DNA from: Christiangramia portivictoriae DSM 23547
GTDB taxonomy: Bacteria > Bacteroidota > Bacteroidia > Flavobacteriales > Flavobacteriaceae
Length of the DNA: 64,000 nt
Direction of reading: 5' to 3'
Assembly (NCBI RefSeq): GCF_000423045.1
Contig: NZ_AUHF01000001.1
Coordinates: 62,001-126,000 of the forward strand
Shown piece by piece: positions 47,220-56,377 of the stretch. The first letter of the stretch is position 1. Each line of letters opens with the position of its first letter. Made by a program: the position numbers and the translations under genes. Below the pieces are notes generated by a model, which saw only the letters and a list, made by a program, of their open reading frames with translations, had not been told where the DNA came from and did no database searches.

Positions 47220-48425
47220 ATGAAAACCAGATTTACAATATATTTTCTAGCAGCAATATTTTTTATTTCCTGTGGAGAATCCAAAAGAGAATCGGCTAAA
47301 AGCGGACAGGTTGAGGAAATCGTAGAGCGAAACAGAACTGAGTTTGCACCAGACAAACGGGTAGCTTTATTTGATATTTCTGCGGAAGAAGACCAAAACG
47401 GAATCATCTTGAGAGGGGAAACTACTTCAGAAGAAGCTAAAAAACGACTCCTGTCAGATCTAGATTCGGCAGGGGTTAATTATAAAGACAGTATTCAGGT
47501 TTTACCTTCCGAAGCATTGGGTGAAAAGCTTTATGGGATCATAGATATCTCGGTAGCCAATCTAAGAGGCGACAGTAAACATTCTTCTGAACTGGTGACT
47601 CAGGCCACACTTGGTACGCCGGTAAAGATCTGGAAACGAACGGAGGAATGGTATTATATTCAAACTCCAGACGATTATCTTTCGTGGGTCGACCACGGAG
47701 GAATTACGACGATGAACGAAAGTGATTTTAACAACTGGAAAACTTCAGAAAAGATCATTTTCACGAAAGCTTACGGGAACTCCTATGTTAAGCCAGATTT
47801 GGATTCTAATCCAGTTACAGATCTGGTGACGGGTGCAGTTCTGGAACTGCTGCAGGATTCAGACGACTTTTACCAGGTAAGATATCCCGATGGCAAAGAA
47901 GGCTATGTTTCTAAAAATGATGCGAAGATATACCAAGAATGGCTTCAGAATCTGGAAGCAGATGGAGAAAGTTTGACCAAAGTTTCAGAAAAACTGATGG
48001 GATTACCTTATTTATGGGGAGGCACCTCAGCGAAAGGAGTGGATTGCAGCGGATTTACCAAGACCATCTATTTTATGAATGGGATGATTATTCCCAGGGA
48101 TGCTTCTCAACAGGTGAAGGAAGGAACGCTGGTAGATGAACAATCAGATTTCAGCAAACTGGAAGTCGGGGATCTATTGTTCTTCGGCAGACCGGCAACC
48201 GATTCCACTTCGGAAAAAGTAGTGCATGTTGGAATGTGGATTGGTAATAATGAATTTATTCATTCCTCGGGAGATGTTCATATTAGCAGCGTAGATGATA
48301 AAGCTGAAAATTTCGATGAATTCAACAGAAGCCGATATTTAAGAACTAAAAGATATCTTGATCAGCAATCCAGCGGACTCAAATACCTGAAAGACCAGGA
48401 TATTTTTGTGAATGAATCACGCTAA
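47220..48425 (+). CDS. NlpC/P60 (C40) peptidase lipoprotein with SH3 domains
   Basis: Length 401. Lipobox FISC (Cys18). Two SH3b-like regions (about 105-165 and 180-240) for cell-wall binding, then an NlpC/P60 domain with catalytic Cys276 (GVDCSGFT) and His336 (VVHVGMW). It likely cuts D-Glu-meso-DAP type bonds in muropeptides. Two-base gap after the GHL10 gene; third gene of the murQ operon. Confidence 0.92.
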   Translation: MKTRFTIYFLAAIFFISCGESKRESAKSGQVEEIVERNRTEFAPDKRVALFDISAEEDQNGIILRGETTSEEAKKRLLSDLDSAGVNYKDSIQVLPSEALGEKLYGIIDISVANLRGDSKHSSELVTQATLGTPVKIWKRTEEWYYIQTPDDYLSWVDHGGITTMNESDFNNWKTSEKIIFTKAYGNSYVKPDLDSNPVTDLVTGAVLELLQDSDDFYQVRYPDGKEGYVSKNDAKIYQEWLQNLEADGESLTKVSEKLMGLPYLWGGTSAKGVDCSGFTKTIYFMNGMIIPRDASQQVKEGTLVDEQSDFSKLEVGDLLFFGRPATDSTSEKVVHVGMWIGNNEFIHSSGDVHISSVDDKAENFDEFNRSRYLRTKRYLDQQSSGLKYLKDQDIFVNESR

Positions 48426-48519
48426 TTTTAGGCGAAACAGTACTTTATGGAAGCAAATTGGGTAATTTGTTGAACAATTGCTAATTAATTTATCTTCAGC
48501 TTGATATAAAAGCTTTTTC

Positions 48520-48549
48520 TTGCTAAAAATGACATAAAAGTTATATTTG
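48520..48549 (+). promoter_or_regulatory. Promoter of the TonB-type receptor
   Basis: TTG at 48520-48522, 19 bases, then TATATTTG at 48542-48549, 34 bp before the ATG. Confidence 0.65.
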
Positions 48550-48583
48550 CCCTTGTTACCAAACAAAATCGAACTAACCAACA

Positions 48584-50989
48584 ATGAATATTAGACCATC
48601 TCTAAGCATTATCCTTTGCTTTTTAAGTACGCTGGTATTTTCACAAAATCAACTTTCAGGAAAGTTAACCGACCTTAATAACGAAGCCCTTGCCTACGCG
48701 AATGTCATTCTATTAAACGCCCAGGATTCAGTGACTGTGGTTAAAGGGACGGTAAGTGAAGAGGATGGAAGCTTTTTGCTGAAAGACATCAAGGACGATA
48801 ATTACGTACTAAAAATAACCTATGTTGGTTATGAGGATCTGCTGAAGAAGATCAGGGTGCAAGGAGATACCAACCTAAAAACTTTAAAAGTTTCCCCATC
48901 TTCCGGAGATCTTGATGAGGTAACGATTCAAGCCAGGAAACCAAGAATTAGCAGGGAAGTGGATCGTATCGTTTTTGATGTGGAGAATTCTACCTTATCT
49001 TCTGGAAATACCTGGGATATTCTTAAAAAATCACCGGGCGTGATCGATAACCAGGGACAACTAATGGTTCGGAATGCGGCGGTACAGGTGTATTTAAATG
49101 ATCGTAAGATTTATTTATCTGCTTCAGAATTGCAGACATTACTGGAGTCTTATTCCGCAGAAAACATTAAATCTATTGAAATTATTACAAATCCACCTGC
49201 CAGGTATGATGCTGAAGGTGGAGCGATCCTGAATATAACAACTAGTAAAAGCATTACTCCGGGATACAAGGGAAGTGTAGAAGGAACTTATACCCAGGCG
49301 ATCTATTCAAAGTATAAGATTGGAACCAGTCATTATTTCCAGGGTGATAAGGTAAATGTGTTCGCGAATTACAATTTTAGTCCGCGTAAGGATTATAAGA
49401 ACGACGATTCCTATATAAATTTTATACGTGACGGGCAGCTTTTTTCCAGGTGGGATACAGATTTTACCAGGGAAACAACGAGCCAGGCTCACAATGCCAA
49501 CGCGATCATAGATTTTGAACTTTCAGAAAAAAGTAATCTTAACTTTTCTGTGAATGCTAATTTTTCCCCTAACCGTGAATTTGATAACGATGTAACGACC
49601 GAGATGAGAAATGCTTCCGGAGGACTTGATTCGACGTTGGTGACAGATTCCGGCGTTTTTACAGATCAGAACAACGTGGCATTAAATCTTGATTATATCA
49701 CCTCTTTTAACAACGGCGGTGACCTTTCGATAAAGGCGCACTATACCAGGTTTGACCAGGATCGTGAGCAAATGGTTTTTTCTCAGTATTTCAGTCCGCA
49801 AGGTCAGCGACTGGATGCACTGGAATTCGATACCGATGCCAGCCAGAAAATAGACATTTATACAACGCAGGCAGATTATACGACCACAATCGGGGAATCT
49901 GTCTTTGAAAGCGGACTCAAATTTTCGTCCATAGAATCTGAAAGTGGGATCGAGTACATGAATGAGCGACGTTTAGAATCATTGTATGATGATCTGGGAG
50001 ATGTATTTTTATATGATGAAAATATCTATGCAGCATATCTTTCAGTAAGTCACGACTGGACGAAATGGAGTGGTAAATTAGGACTGCGCGGGGAATATAC
50101 CGATAGAGCAGGGGAGAGCAGGAGCGTGGAAACTGTTAATGATCGCGAATACTTTGAATTATTTCCAACGGCATACCTGCAATATCGCGCTTCAGACAAT
50201 CATAGTTTCACTTTGGATTATAGCCGAAGAATTCAGCGACCACGATATGAAAGTCTGAATCCTTTCAGATACTTTCTGAATGAGACGAATTTCAACGCTG
50301 GGAACCCAAATCTTATCGCTTCCATTAGTAATAATGTTACTTTAAACTATACACTTAACAACGCCTGGTTCTTTGATTTCTACTATAAGGATCTTGGCGA
50401 AGCTCCGGAAACTCTCGTTTTTCAGGATAATCAAAATCTTACCATTCGTAACGTGAACCAGAATCTGCTGGATTCGAAATCCTACGGAATTGATATTTTT
50501 CATGGAACGTCTATTACAGATTTCTGGTATGCACAACTATTTACTTCGCTATTCCGTATGGAAAATACGTTGCTTGCCCTGGAGAGTAATAATGCTGAAG
50601 TGACTATAGAAGCTGAAGGTGTTCAGGCTTATGTGTATAATATTTTCACTTTGTCCCAGGATGGTACTTTTGAGGGAACTTTGTTTGCGCAATATCTTTC
50701 AGATTATCTATCTGGATCCTACAACCTTGAGCCAATGACGACTGTAAGTATTGGTTTAAGAAAGACCTTATGGGACAACAGGGCTGAGTTAAGTTTGAAT
50801 GTGAACGATATATTTAATTCTACGAACACCCGCCTTACTTCAGAATATTTAAACCAGAGCAACAGTTTCTTTTCTTTTTCTGAAAACAGGAATGTACAGA
50901 TAGGTTTTAAATATAACTTCGGAAACTTTAGACTGAGTGACAATCAGCGAACAATAGATGAAGCTGAAAGAGAACGATTAAGACCATAA
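48584..50989 (+). CDS. Outer membrane beta-barrel receptor (CarboxypepD-reg + OMP_b-brl)
   Basis: Length 801. Signal peptide (about 1-20), then a carboxypeptidase-regulatory-like domain (about 24-100), a plug-like region (about 105-230) and a barrel with alternating strands ending in aromatic KYNFGNFRL near residue 785. It belongs to the TonB-dependent-receptor-like family without a SusD partner. Ligand unknown; no TonB box confirmed. Confidence 0.87.
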   Translation: MNIRPSLSIILCFLSTLVFSQNQLSGKLTDLNNEALAYANVILLNAQDSVTVVKGTVSEEDGSFLLKDIKDDNYVLKITYVGYEDLLKKIRVQGDTNLKTLKVSPSSGDLDEVTIQARKPRISREVDRIVFDVENSTLSSGNTWDILKKSPGVIDNQGQLMVRNAAVQVYLNDRKIYLSASELQTLLESYSAENIKSIEIITNPPARYDAEGGAILNITTSKSITPGYKGSVEGTYTQAIYSKYKIGTSHYFQGDKVNVFANYNFSPRKDYKNDDSYINFIRDGQLFSRWDTDFTRETTSQAHNANAIIDFELSEKSNLNFSVNANFSPNREFDNDVTTEMRNASGGLDSTLVTDSGVFTDQNNVALNLDYITSFNNGGDLSIKAHYTRFDQDREQMVFSQYFSPQGQRLDALEFDTDASQKIDIYTTQADYTTTIGESVFESGLKFSSIESESGIEYMNERRLESLYDDLGDVFLYDENIYAAYLSVSHDWTKWSGKLGLRGEYTDRAGESRSVETVNDREYFELFPTAYLQYRASDNHSFTLDYSRRIQRPRYESLNPFRYFLNETNFNAGNPNLIASISNNVTLNYTLNNAWFFDFYYKDLGEAPETLVFQDNQNLTIRNVNQNLLDSKSYGIDIFHGTSITDFWYAQLFTSLFRMENTLLALESNNAEVTIEAEGVQAYVYNIFTLSQDGTFEGTLFAQYLSDYLSGSYNLEPMTTVSIGLRKTLWDNRAELSLNVNDIFNSTNTRLTSEYLNQSNSFFSFSENRNVQIGFKYNFGNFRLSDNQRTIDEAERERLRP

Positions 50990-51039
50990 TTTTTACTTCC
51001 GGTTTATTTCTTAATTTTGCAGCATAAAACTGAAAGGCT

Positions 51040-52032
51040 TTGGCTAAAATTGGAAATATAGATGTAGGAGACTTCCCGTTGCTGTTAGCACCAATGGAAG
51101 ATGTGAGTGATCCACCTTTTCGCGCTTTATGTAAGGAACAGGGCGCAGATGTGGTGTATACTGAATTTATTTCTTCTGAAGGACTTATTCGCGATGCCGC
51201 GAAGAGTACCATGAAACTCGATATTTACGAAAAAGAACGACCTGTTGGCATACAGATCTTTGGGGCTAACCTGGAGTCGATGTTACAGTCTGTCGAGATC
51301 GTTGAAAAATCTGGCCCCGATATTATCGATATCAACTTTGGATGTCCGGTAAAAAAGGTGGTTTCCAAGGGAGCTGGCGCGGGAATATTGAAAGATATAG
51401 ATCTAATGGTTTCTTTAACCGAAGCCATGGTGAAGCATACCAATTTACCAATCACCGTAAAAACCCGTTTAGGTTGGGATCACGATTCTATAAAGATCCT
51501 TGAAGTCGCTGAAAGGTTGCAGGACGTTGGATGCCAGGCTATCTCCATCCACGGTCGAACCAGAGCACAGATGTACAAGGGCGAAGCCGACTGGAAACCA
51601 ATAGCCGAGGTAAAGAACAATCCCAGAATGCATATTCCTGTTTTTGGAAATGGAGACGTGGATTCCCCAGAGAAAGCCATGTTAATGCGTGATGAATTTG
51701 GCCTTGATGGTGCCATGATTGGTCGTGCAAGCATTGGATACCCGTGGTTTTTCAGGGAAGTGAAGCACTATTTTGAGACTGGAAAACATATGGCACCTCC
51801 AACGCTGGAAGAGCGCGTAGATGCTGCGAGACGTCACTTACAGATGTCTATCGACTGGAAAGGGGAACGTTTAGGGGTATTTGAAACCCGTCGTCATTAT
51901 ACCAACTATTTCAAGGGAATTCCGCACTTCAAGGAATATCGCATGAAAATGGTGACCAGTGATGATTCTGTAGATGTGTTTAAAGCCTTCGATGAGGTAG
52001 AGAAGGAGTTCGCCGGATACGAATTCGCCTAG
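51040..52032 (+). CDS. dusB: tRNA-dihydrouridine synthase (DusB)
   Basis: FMN enzyme that reduces uridine in the tRNA D loop. Length 330, start TTG. LAPMEDVSDPPFR at 16-28 and INFGCPVKKV (Cys102) with the KTRLGWD segment are diagnostic. A -7 box TAATTTTG lies at 51012-51019. The stop abuts the convergent FtsX-like gene. Confidence 0.94.
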   Translation: MAKIGNIDVGDFPLLLAPMEDVSDPPFRALCKEQGADVVYTEFISSEGLIRDAAKSTMKLDIYEKERPVGIQIFGANLESMLQSVEIVEKSGPDIIDINFGCPVKKVVSKGAGAGILKDIDLMVSLTEAMVKHTNLPITVKTRLGWDHDSIKILEVAERLQDVGCQAISIHGRTRAQMYKGEADWKPIAEVKNNPRMHIPVFGNGDVDSPEKAMLMRDEFGLDGAMIGRASIGYPWFFREVKHYFETGKHMAPPTLEERVDAARRHLQMSIDWKGERLGVFETRRHYTNYFKGIPHFKEYRMKMVTSDDSVDVFKAFDEVEKEFAGYEFA

Positions 52033-53235
52033 TTATTTCAGAGCCTTTCTGGTAGTTCCTGCCGCGATATAGGAAGCTATAAATCCCAGAGTAAAGATCG
52101 TTGCGACAACGATAATCACGTTTTTTGCACGCATTTGCACAGGATAGGGCAGGCTGGGAGTGATCATGACCAGGTCAAACTGCATTTGCAGAAGGATAAG
52201 GACAATGGCAAAACCAAGGCCTAATAGTCCGCCCAATACCGTCATCAACATTCCCTGGTAAAAAAAGATATTTCTAATTTGTCTGGTGGTAGCGCCAAGA
52301 CTATGCAGGGTCTTCATATTTTCCCGTTTATCCAGGATCATTACGATGATAGAACCTACCACGTTGAATAAAGCGATGGTAAGTACCAGCGTGAAAATCA
52401 GGTAAACAAAGAGATTTTCAGAATTAAGCATTTTGTTAAGCGCATCATTCAGTTCTTCACGGGTTTTAATCTGTACATTATCCCCCAGCACTGTTGTAAT
52501 CTCTTCTGAAATCCTGTCGAGATCTGCTTCCGAAGAAATTTTAAATTCCACGCCCGTTACCTCGTCAGGCTGCATGCTTAGCAGATCCCGTGCAAAATTG
52601 ATATTGGTAAACACATATTTCGCATCCAGCTCTTCATTAACGCTGTAAACTCCGCTAACAATGGTTTGCCTGGTCGAAAAAGCATTCTGCATATTAGTCA
52701 TGGTTACCTGTCCTTTACCCGGTTTTGGAACCATGATCTTTAGCAAATTCTGATAATTAAAAGTACCAATATCAAGCAAGCGGGAGAGTCCGTTTCCAAT
52801 AACCACCTGAGGTTCGCTTTTAGTAAGCCAGGTACCAAAAACAATGGCACTATCAATTTTATTAACCTGCTGGTAACTGGCATCCACACCTTTTATATAG
52901 GCAGGATTTGATTTCTGTTTGTAGCTAAGAATGACTCTTTCTTCAATAACCTGGGTGAATTTTTCCACTCCTTCGATCTTTGCCAAACGTGCCTGCTGTT
53001 CTTCTGAAATTGTTATAACTTTTCCTGAAGCCGGCAGCGCTTTTAGATCTGGATCGAATTCATTCGAAAATGAAAGGCTGAAATCACGTAGGCCGGAGAA
53101 TCCGCTTAAAACGATAAACAGGGAGAATGCCCCGGCAAATACTCCAATTGCCGCGATAATGGTGATGATATTTATCGCGTTGCTCTTGCTCTTGGTGAAC
53201 AGGTAACGTTTGGCAATATAGAGAGGGAACTTCAA
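52033..53235 (-). CDS. FtsX/LolC-like ABC transporter permease
   Basis: Length 400. One N-terminal helix (about 18-45), a large periplasmic MacB-PCD-like domain (about 50-270) and three C-terminal helices (about 275-300, 320-350, 365-390). This is the LolC/E arrangement for lipoprotein release or a MacB-type export. The ATPase is not adjacent. Gene starts 2 bp after rbfA ends. Confidence 0.88.
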   Translation of the reverse strand: MKFPLYIAKRYLFTKSKSNAINIITIIAAIGVFAGAFSLFIVLSGFSGLRDFSLSFSNEFDPDLKALPASGKVITISEEQQARLAKIEGVEKFTQVIEERVILSYKQKSNPAYIKGVDASYQQVNKIDSAIVFGTWLTKSEPQVVIGNGLSRLLDIGTFNYQNLLKIMVPKPGKGQVTMTNMQNAFSTRQTIVSGVYSVNEELDAKYVFTNINFARDLLSMQPDEVTGVEFKISSEADLDRISEEITTVLGDNVQIKTREELNDALNKMLNSENLFVYLIFTLVLTIALFNVVGSIIVMILDKRENMKTLHSLGATTRQIRNIFFYQGMLMTVLGGLLGLGFAIVLILLQMQFDLVMITPSLPYPVQMRAKNVIIVVATIFTLGFIASYIAAGTTRKALK

Positions 53236-53236
53236 T

Positions 53237-53632
53237 TTAAGATTTTTTCCGCTTGTCCAGAAGATCGGGATTGGAGATTGGATCCTCCTTGCCTTTTATG
53301 GATTTTTCGATTCCGTCGATATATTCCAGAGAATCGTCTATATAGAAGTTAAGATCGGGCATTTTACGCAGCTGGTGTTTGGTACGCTGAGCCATTTCAT
53401 GTTTGATCTTATACTTGTTTTCATTAATCTCCTCAATGACTTCCTGTTGATGTTTAGAAGGGAAAATGCTAACATATGCTTTGGCGATCGAGAGATCTGT
53501 AGTTACCCGAACCTTTGAAACCGAGATCAAAATTCCTGTACGCCCACTTTCTCTTAATGAGTTTTGCAGAATGTCTGCCAGGTCCTTCTGCAACAATCCA
53601 CCTATCTTCTTTTGTCTGTTTGTTTCTTCCAT
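53237..53632 (-). CDS. rbfA: 30S ribosome-binding factor A
   Basis: Small-subunit maturation factor, 131 residues, KH-like fold. TGILISVSKVRVTTDLSIAKAYVSIFPS is the conserved core. First gene of the rbfA-permease pair. Confidence 0.93.
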   Translation of the reverse strand: MEETNRQKKIGGLLQKDLADILQNSLRESGRTGILISVSKVRVTTDLSIAKAYVSIFPSKHQQEVIEEINENKYKIKHEMAQRTKHQLRKMPDLNFYIDDSLEYIDGIEKSIKGKEDPISNPDLLDKRKKS

Positions 53633-53732
53633 ACTACAAAAGTAAAATTTTTAACTGTGATTCTTCTTCATTCGTATGAATTTGAATAGTCTAAGCTGAA
53701 ATATAGATATTTGTAACACAAAATATGAATTC

Positions 53733-54131
53733 ATGAAAAAGATAGAGCATATAGGTATTGCGGTTAAAGATCTGGAAGCTGCTAATAGAACCTACAAAGC
53801 GATCTTAGGTGCAGAGCATTACAAGACCGAAAAAGTTGAGGGAGAAGGAGTAAATACTTCTTTTTTCAGGATAGGAGAGAGCAAGATCGAATTACTTGCT
53901 GCTACCAGGAATGATAGCCCAATTGCAAAATTTCTGGAGAAGAGGGGAGAGGGCATACATCATGTGGCGTTTCTGGTAGATGATATTAATGCGGAGATTG
54001 AGCGCCTGAAAGATGAAGGTTTCAGGTTACTAAATGAAACTCCGAAGCAGGGTGCCGATAATAAGATTGTAGCATTTATGCATCCTAAAGATGGTAACGG
54101 AGTCCTTGTTGAGCTTTGCCAGGAAAAATAG
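53733..54131 (+). CDS. mce: Methylmalonyl-CoA epimerase
   Basis: Interconverts (2R)- and (2S)-methylmalonyl-CoA in propionate metabolism, 132 residues, glyoxalase fold. Metal ligands are expected at KIEHIGIAV (His), GIHHVAF (His) and VLVELCQ (Glu), all present. Confidence 0.93.
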   Translation: MKKIEHIGIAVKDLEAANRTYKAILGAEHYKTEKVEGEGVNTSFFRIGESKIELLAATRNDSPIAKFLEKRGEGIHHVAFLVDDINAEIERLKDEGFRLLNETPKQGADNKIVAFMHPKDGNGVLVELCQEK

Positions 54132-54141
54132 AATTAATTTG

Positions 54142-54173
54142 TTTGGTGCGTAAGGGGCAATTATCTAAATTTG
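54142..54173 (+). promoter_or_regulatory. Promoter of the CAU tRNA
   Basis: TTTG at 54142-54145, 20 bases, then TAAATTTG at 54166-54173, 24 bp before the tRNA. Confidence 0.7.
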
Positions 54174-54197
54174 CGCTCGCGATACGAATACGTATCA

Positions 54198-54271
54198 GGT
54201 CCCATAGCTCAGTTGGTTAGAGCACCTGACTCATAATCAGGTGGTCCTTGGTTCGAGCCCAAGTGGGACCA
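54198..54271 (+). tRNA. tRNA with CAU anticodon (Met, or Ile2)
   Basis: Acceptor GGTCCCA/TGGGACC with discriminator A. The anticodon loop is CTCATAA inside stem CCTGA/TCAGG. The T arm is CTTGG-TTCGAGC-CCAAG. Elongator Met is my first choice; lysidine-modified Ile2 (CAU) cannot be ruled out by eye. Likely attachment target for the mobilizable element that follows. Confidence 0.9.
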
Positions 54272-54548
54272 CTAGTAAAATCAAGGCTTCGCAAATTTAG
54301 TTTTGCGGAGCCTTCTTTTTTTACACGTATTTCACACGTAGAATTAGTGAAAATTTCCTCAAAAATTTTTTTTGAAATCAATTCGACTCATTTCTATCTA
54401 ACTTATTTTTATTTATGATATATTCATTTAATTTACTAAATATTTACATATAATGAGATATATTTAATGAAAAAGTAAAAAACATGAATATTTTCTAATT
54501 AATTTATTATTTCTTATTTTTAATAGGTCATGTACTTACAGGTCTATT
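54272..54548. other. AT-rich spacer after the tRNA with repeated ACACGTA
   Basis: No ORF. ACACGTA occurs at 54323-54329 and again at 54334-54340 (11-bp period), just beyond the tRNA terminator. Arm-type integrase sites are one possibility, but no integrase is present. Confidence 0.4.
54283..54323 (+). terminator. Terminator after CAU tRNA
   Basis: Arms AAGGCTtCGCAAA and TTTGCGgAGCCTT with one mismatch, followed by a T run. Confidence 0.88.
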
Positions 54549-55757
54549 TTGGTGAAGGAAAGCAAATATATTAGAGTTGGCACCCAGTATTTTAAACTGG
54601 TGAAAATTCCTACTATTTCAGGGCATACGAATCAAAATTTGATTCCCTGGAATATCGAAACCATCCGCCAGGATCATGGTAAGACCTTTCTAGCCCAGAT
54701 CCCCAAATTTGATGGCTTCACCTGTATTCCGGACCATCTTAACTTTCAATCGACCTTCCATAACTTTTATAATACGTATGCTCCTTTAAGCTATATACCC
54801 GAAAAAGGAAGTATTAAACGATCTATAGCATTTGTTAAACATATTTTCGGTTCTCATTTTGAACTAGGGCTGGATTACCTGCAGCTGCTTTATACCAAAC
54901 CCATTCAGATTCTTCCCATTCTTTGCCTGGTCTCCCAGGAACGCTCTACAGGAAAAAGCACTTTTTTAAAATGGCTTAAGAATATTTTCCAGGGAAATCT
55001 CACATATTTACTTAATGATGATTTCAGTAGCCAGTTTAATTCAGACTGGACCAATAAGTTGCTGATCTGTGTCGATGAAGTTCTTTTTAATAAGGAAGAA
55101 CTCACCGAAAGAATCAAGTACCTCAGTACCACCAATTTTAACAAGCTTGAGGCAAAAGGAAAGGACAAGCGGGAAGTAGAATTTTTTGGCAAATTCATTC
55201 TTTGCAGTAACAATGAGGAAAGCTTTATTAAGATCGATCAGCATGAGACCCGGTTCTGGGTCCTGAAAGTTCTCAGAGCCGAAAAGGAAGAAACAGAATT
55301 ACTTGAAAAATTACAACATGAGATTCCAGCATTTCTATACTTTCTTTCGAACCGGCCTCTGCTTTCCCAGAAGAAAACCCGGATGTGGTTTACTCCTGAA
55401 CAATTAGAAACAACAGCCTTAAAAAGGTTAGTTCATAATAATAGGAACCGGGTAGAGAAGGAGATAGCCAGCTTACTTATTGGCATCATGGAAACTGATA
55501 ATTCAGAAGAGATCAAAGTATGTCCGGTGGATGTATTAAATGCCCTGGGTAAATCCCGGATACGAACCGACCTGACCCAGATCCGGAAGATCTTTAAAAG
55601 AGACTGGAAACTTACCAGTCAATCGAACTCCAATAGCTACCTGCGCTTTGTCACCTACGCTGATGGAGATATTAACTGGAAGGAAGCTAAAGGGCGCTAT
55701 TTCACCATAACTAAAATGTTCTTACAGCAGCAGTTTGAAGAAGAGAAGATCGAATAG
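54549..55757 (+). CDS. Primase-helicase family protein (SF3/DUF5906-like), mobilizable element
   Basis: ATPase-helicase of 402 residues typical of Bacteroidota mobile elements. Walker A is SQERSTGKST (129-138), Walker B LLICVDEV (171-178), motif C FILCSNNE (216-223), and HETRFW (232-237) gives the arginine finger. It likely unwinds the element's origin, with the TOPRIM protein downstream. The start is TTG at 54549 or GTG at 54552; no ATG was found in frame nearby. Confidence 0.82.
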   Translation: MVKESKYIRVGTQYFKLVKIPTISGHTNQNLIPWNIETIRQDHGKTFLAQIPKFDGFTCIPDHLNFQSTFHNFYNTYAPLSYIPEKGSIKRSIAFVKHIFGSHFELGLDYLQLLYTKPIQILPILCLVSQERSTGKSTFLKWLKNIFQGNLTYLLNDDFSSQFNSDWTNKLLICVDEVLFNKEELTERIKYLSTTNFNKLEAKGKDKREVEFFGKFILCSNNEESFIKIDQHETRFWVLKVLRAEKEETELLEKLQHEIPAFLYFLSNRPLLSQKKTRMWFTPEQLETTALKRLVHNNRNRVEKEIASLLIGIMETDNSEEIKVCPVDVLNALGKSRIRTDLTQIRKIFKRDWKLTSQSNSNSYLRFVTYADGDINWKEAKGRYFTITKMFLQQQFEEEKIE

Positions 55758-55776
55758 AATTTGCCTACGCAAACAA

Positions 55777-55861
55777 AAATGATGAATTGATGAAAAAATG
55801 ATGGCAGGGAACCACCAGTGTTCACGGGAGCTCCCATGTGCTGTCATCATTTCATCATTTT
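55777..55861. repeat. Long inverted repeat of TGATGA motifs
   Basis: AAAATGATGAATTGATGA near 55777 matches the reverse complement of TCATCATTTCATCATTTT at 55844-55861 at 17 of 18 positions. Inside, ATGATGgCAG (55798-55807) pairs with CTGtCATCAT (55841-55850) with one mismatch. The loop holds the palindrome GGGAGCTCCC. Confidence 0.75.
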
Positions 55862-55957
55862 GAAACGGACTTTTCAGGGAAAAACTTCTAATTCTCTCTT
55901 TTTTTTGATGAATTGATGACAGAATAAGATAAGACCAGTAATCGTAAGGGTTTAGGC

Positions 55958-55990
55958 TGTCATCAAAATGTCATCAAATTGTCATCAAAA
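55958..55990. repeat. Three 11-bp tandem iterons TGTCATCAAAw
   Basis: TGTCATCAAAA, TGTCATCAAAT and TGTCATCAAAA follow directly at 55958, 55969 and 55980 with exact 11-bp period, one helical turn. Inverted copies of the core are at 55996-56004 (ATGATGACA) and 55914-55921. Confidence 0.92.
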
Positions 55991-56097
55991 TGAAAATGAT
56001 GACAAAAATTAAGAAAATAGGGACGTGACACTAAATATAACTAAATACCATCAATGCAAATGCTATTGAAATAAAAAGTAGAAATGTTTTTCCTCAG

Positions 56098-56146
56098 TTT
56101 ACCTAAACAAAACCCCGTCCATGGGTGAGGGCTTTGTTTAGGTAAA
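56098..56146. repeat. Perfect 14-bp inverted repeat TTTACCTAAACAAA
   Basis: TTTACCTAAACAAA at 56098-56111 is exactly repeated in inverse at 56133-56146. The 21-base loop extends the stem with CCC/GGG after one mismatch. It carries the TTACCTA core of the second repeat family. Confidence 0.9.
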
Positions 56147-56377
56147 ACAGGAAAGAAATAATTTAAAAAATATAAAGGTCACCTACCTACTTACCTAAAG
56201 TCTCTCAATCCGAATGAGAGCGGGACTTTCAGCCAGGTAAGTAAAATTAGATTCATCTTACCTAAGCTACCTAAAGAAGGGCTCGGGTAAGTCAGGTAAC
56301 AAAAGGTAACTGACATTTTTATTTGAAAAGCCTTGATATGGCTGAAAAAGGTAAGTAGGTAATCAAAATTTAAAGAA

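Larger units (their letters stand above)
55758..56377. repeat. Repeat-dense non-coding block, candidate replication origin of the element
   Basis: No ORF is supported in 620 bp. It contains (a) a long inverted repeat of TGATGA type at 55777-55861, (b) an 11-bp tandem iteron array at 55958-55990 with inverted copies beside it, (c) a perfect 14-bp inverted repeat at 56098-56146, (d) about eleven copies of TTACCTA/TAGGTAA from 56098 to 56361, and (e) an AAAGTC/GACTTT hairpin at 56197-56229. The layout between helicase and primase genes fits a plasmid-type origin. Confidence 0.7.

Noticed and set aside
55958-55990. Short tandem repeat as CRISPR array
   Set aside because: Units are 11 bp with no spacers and no cas genes are near; iterons fit better.
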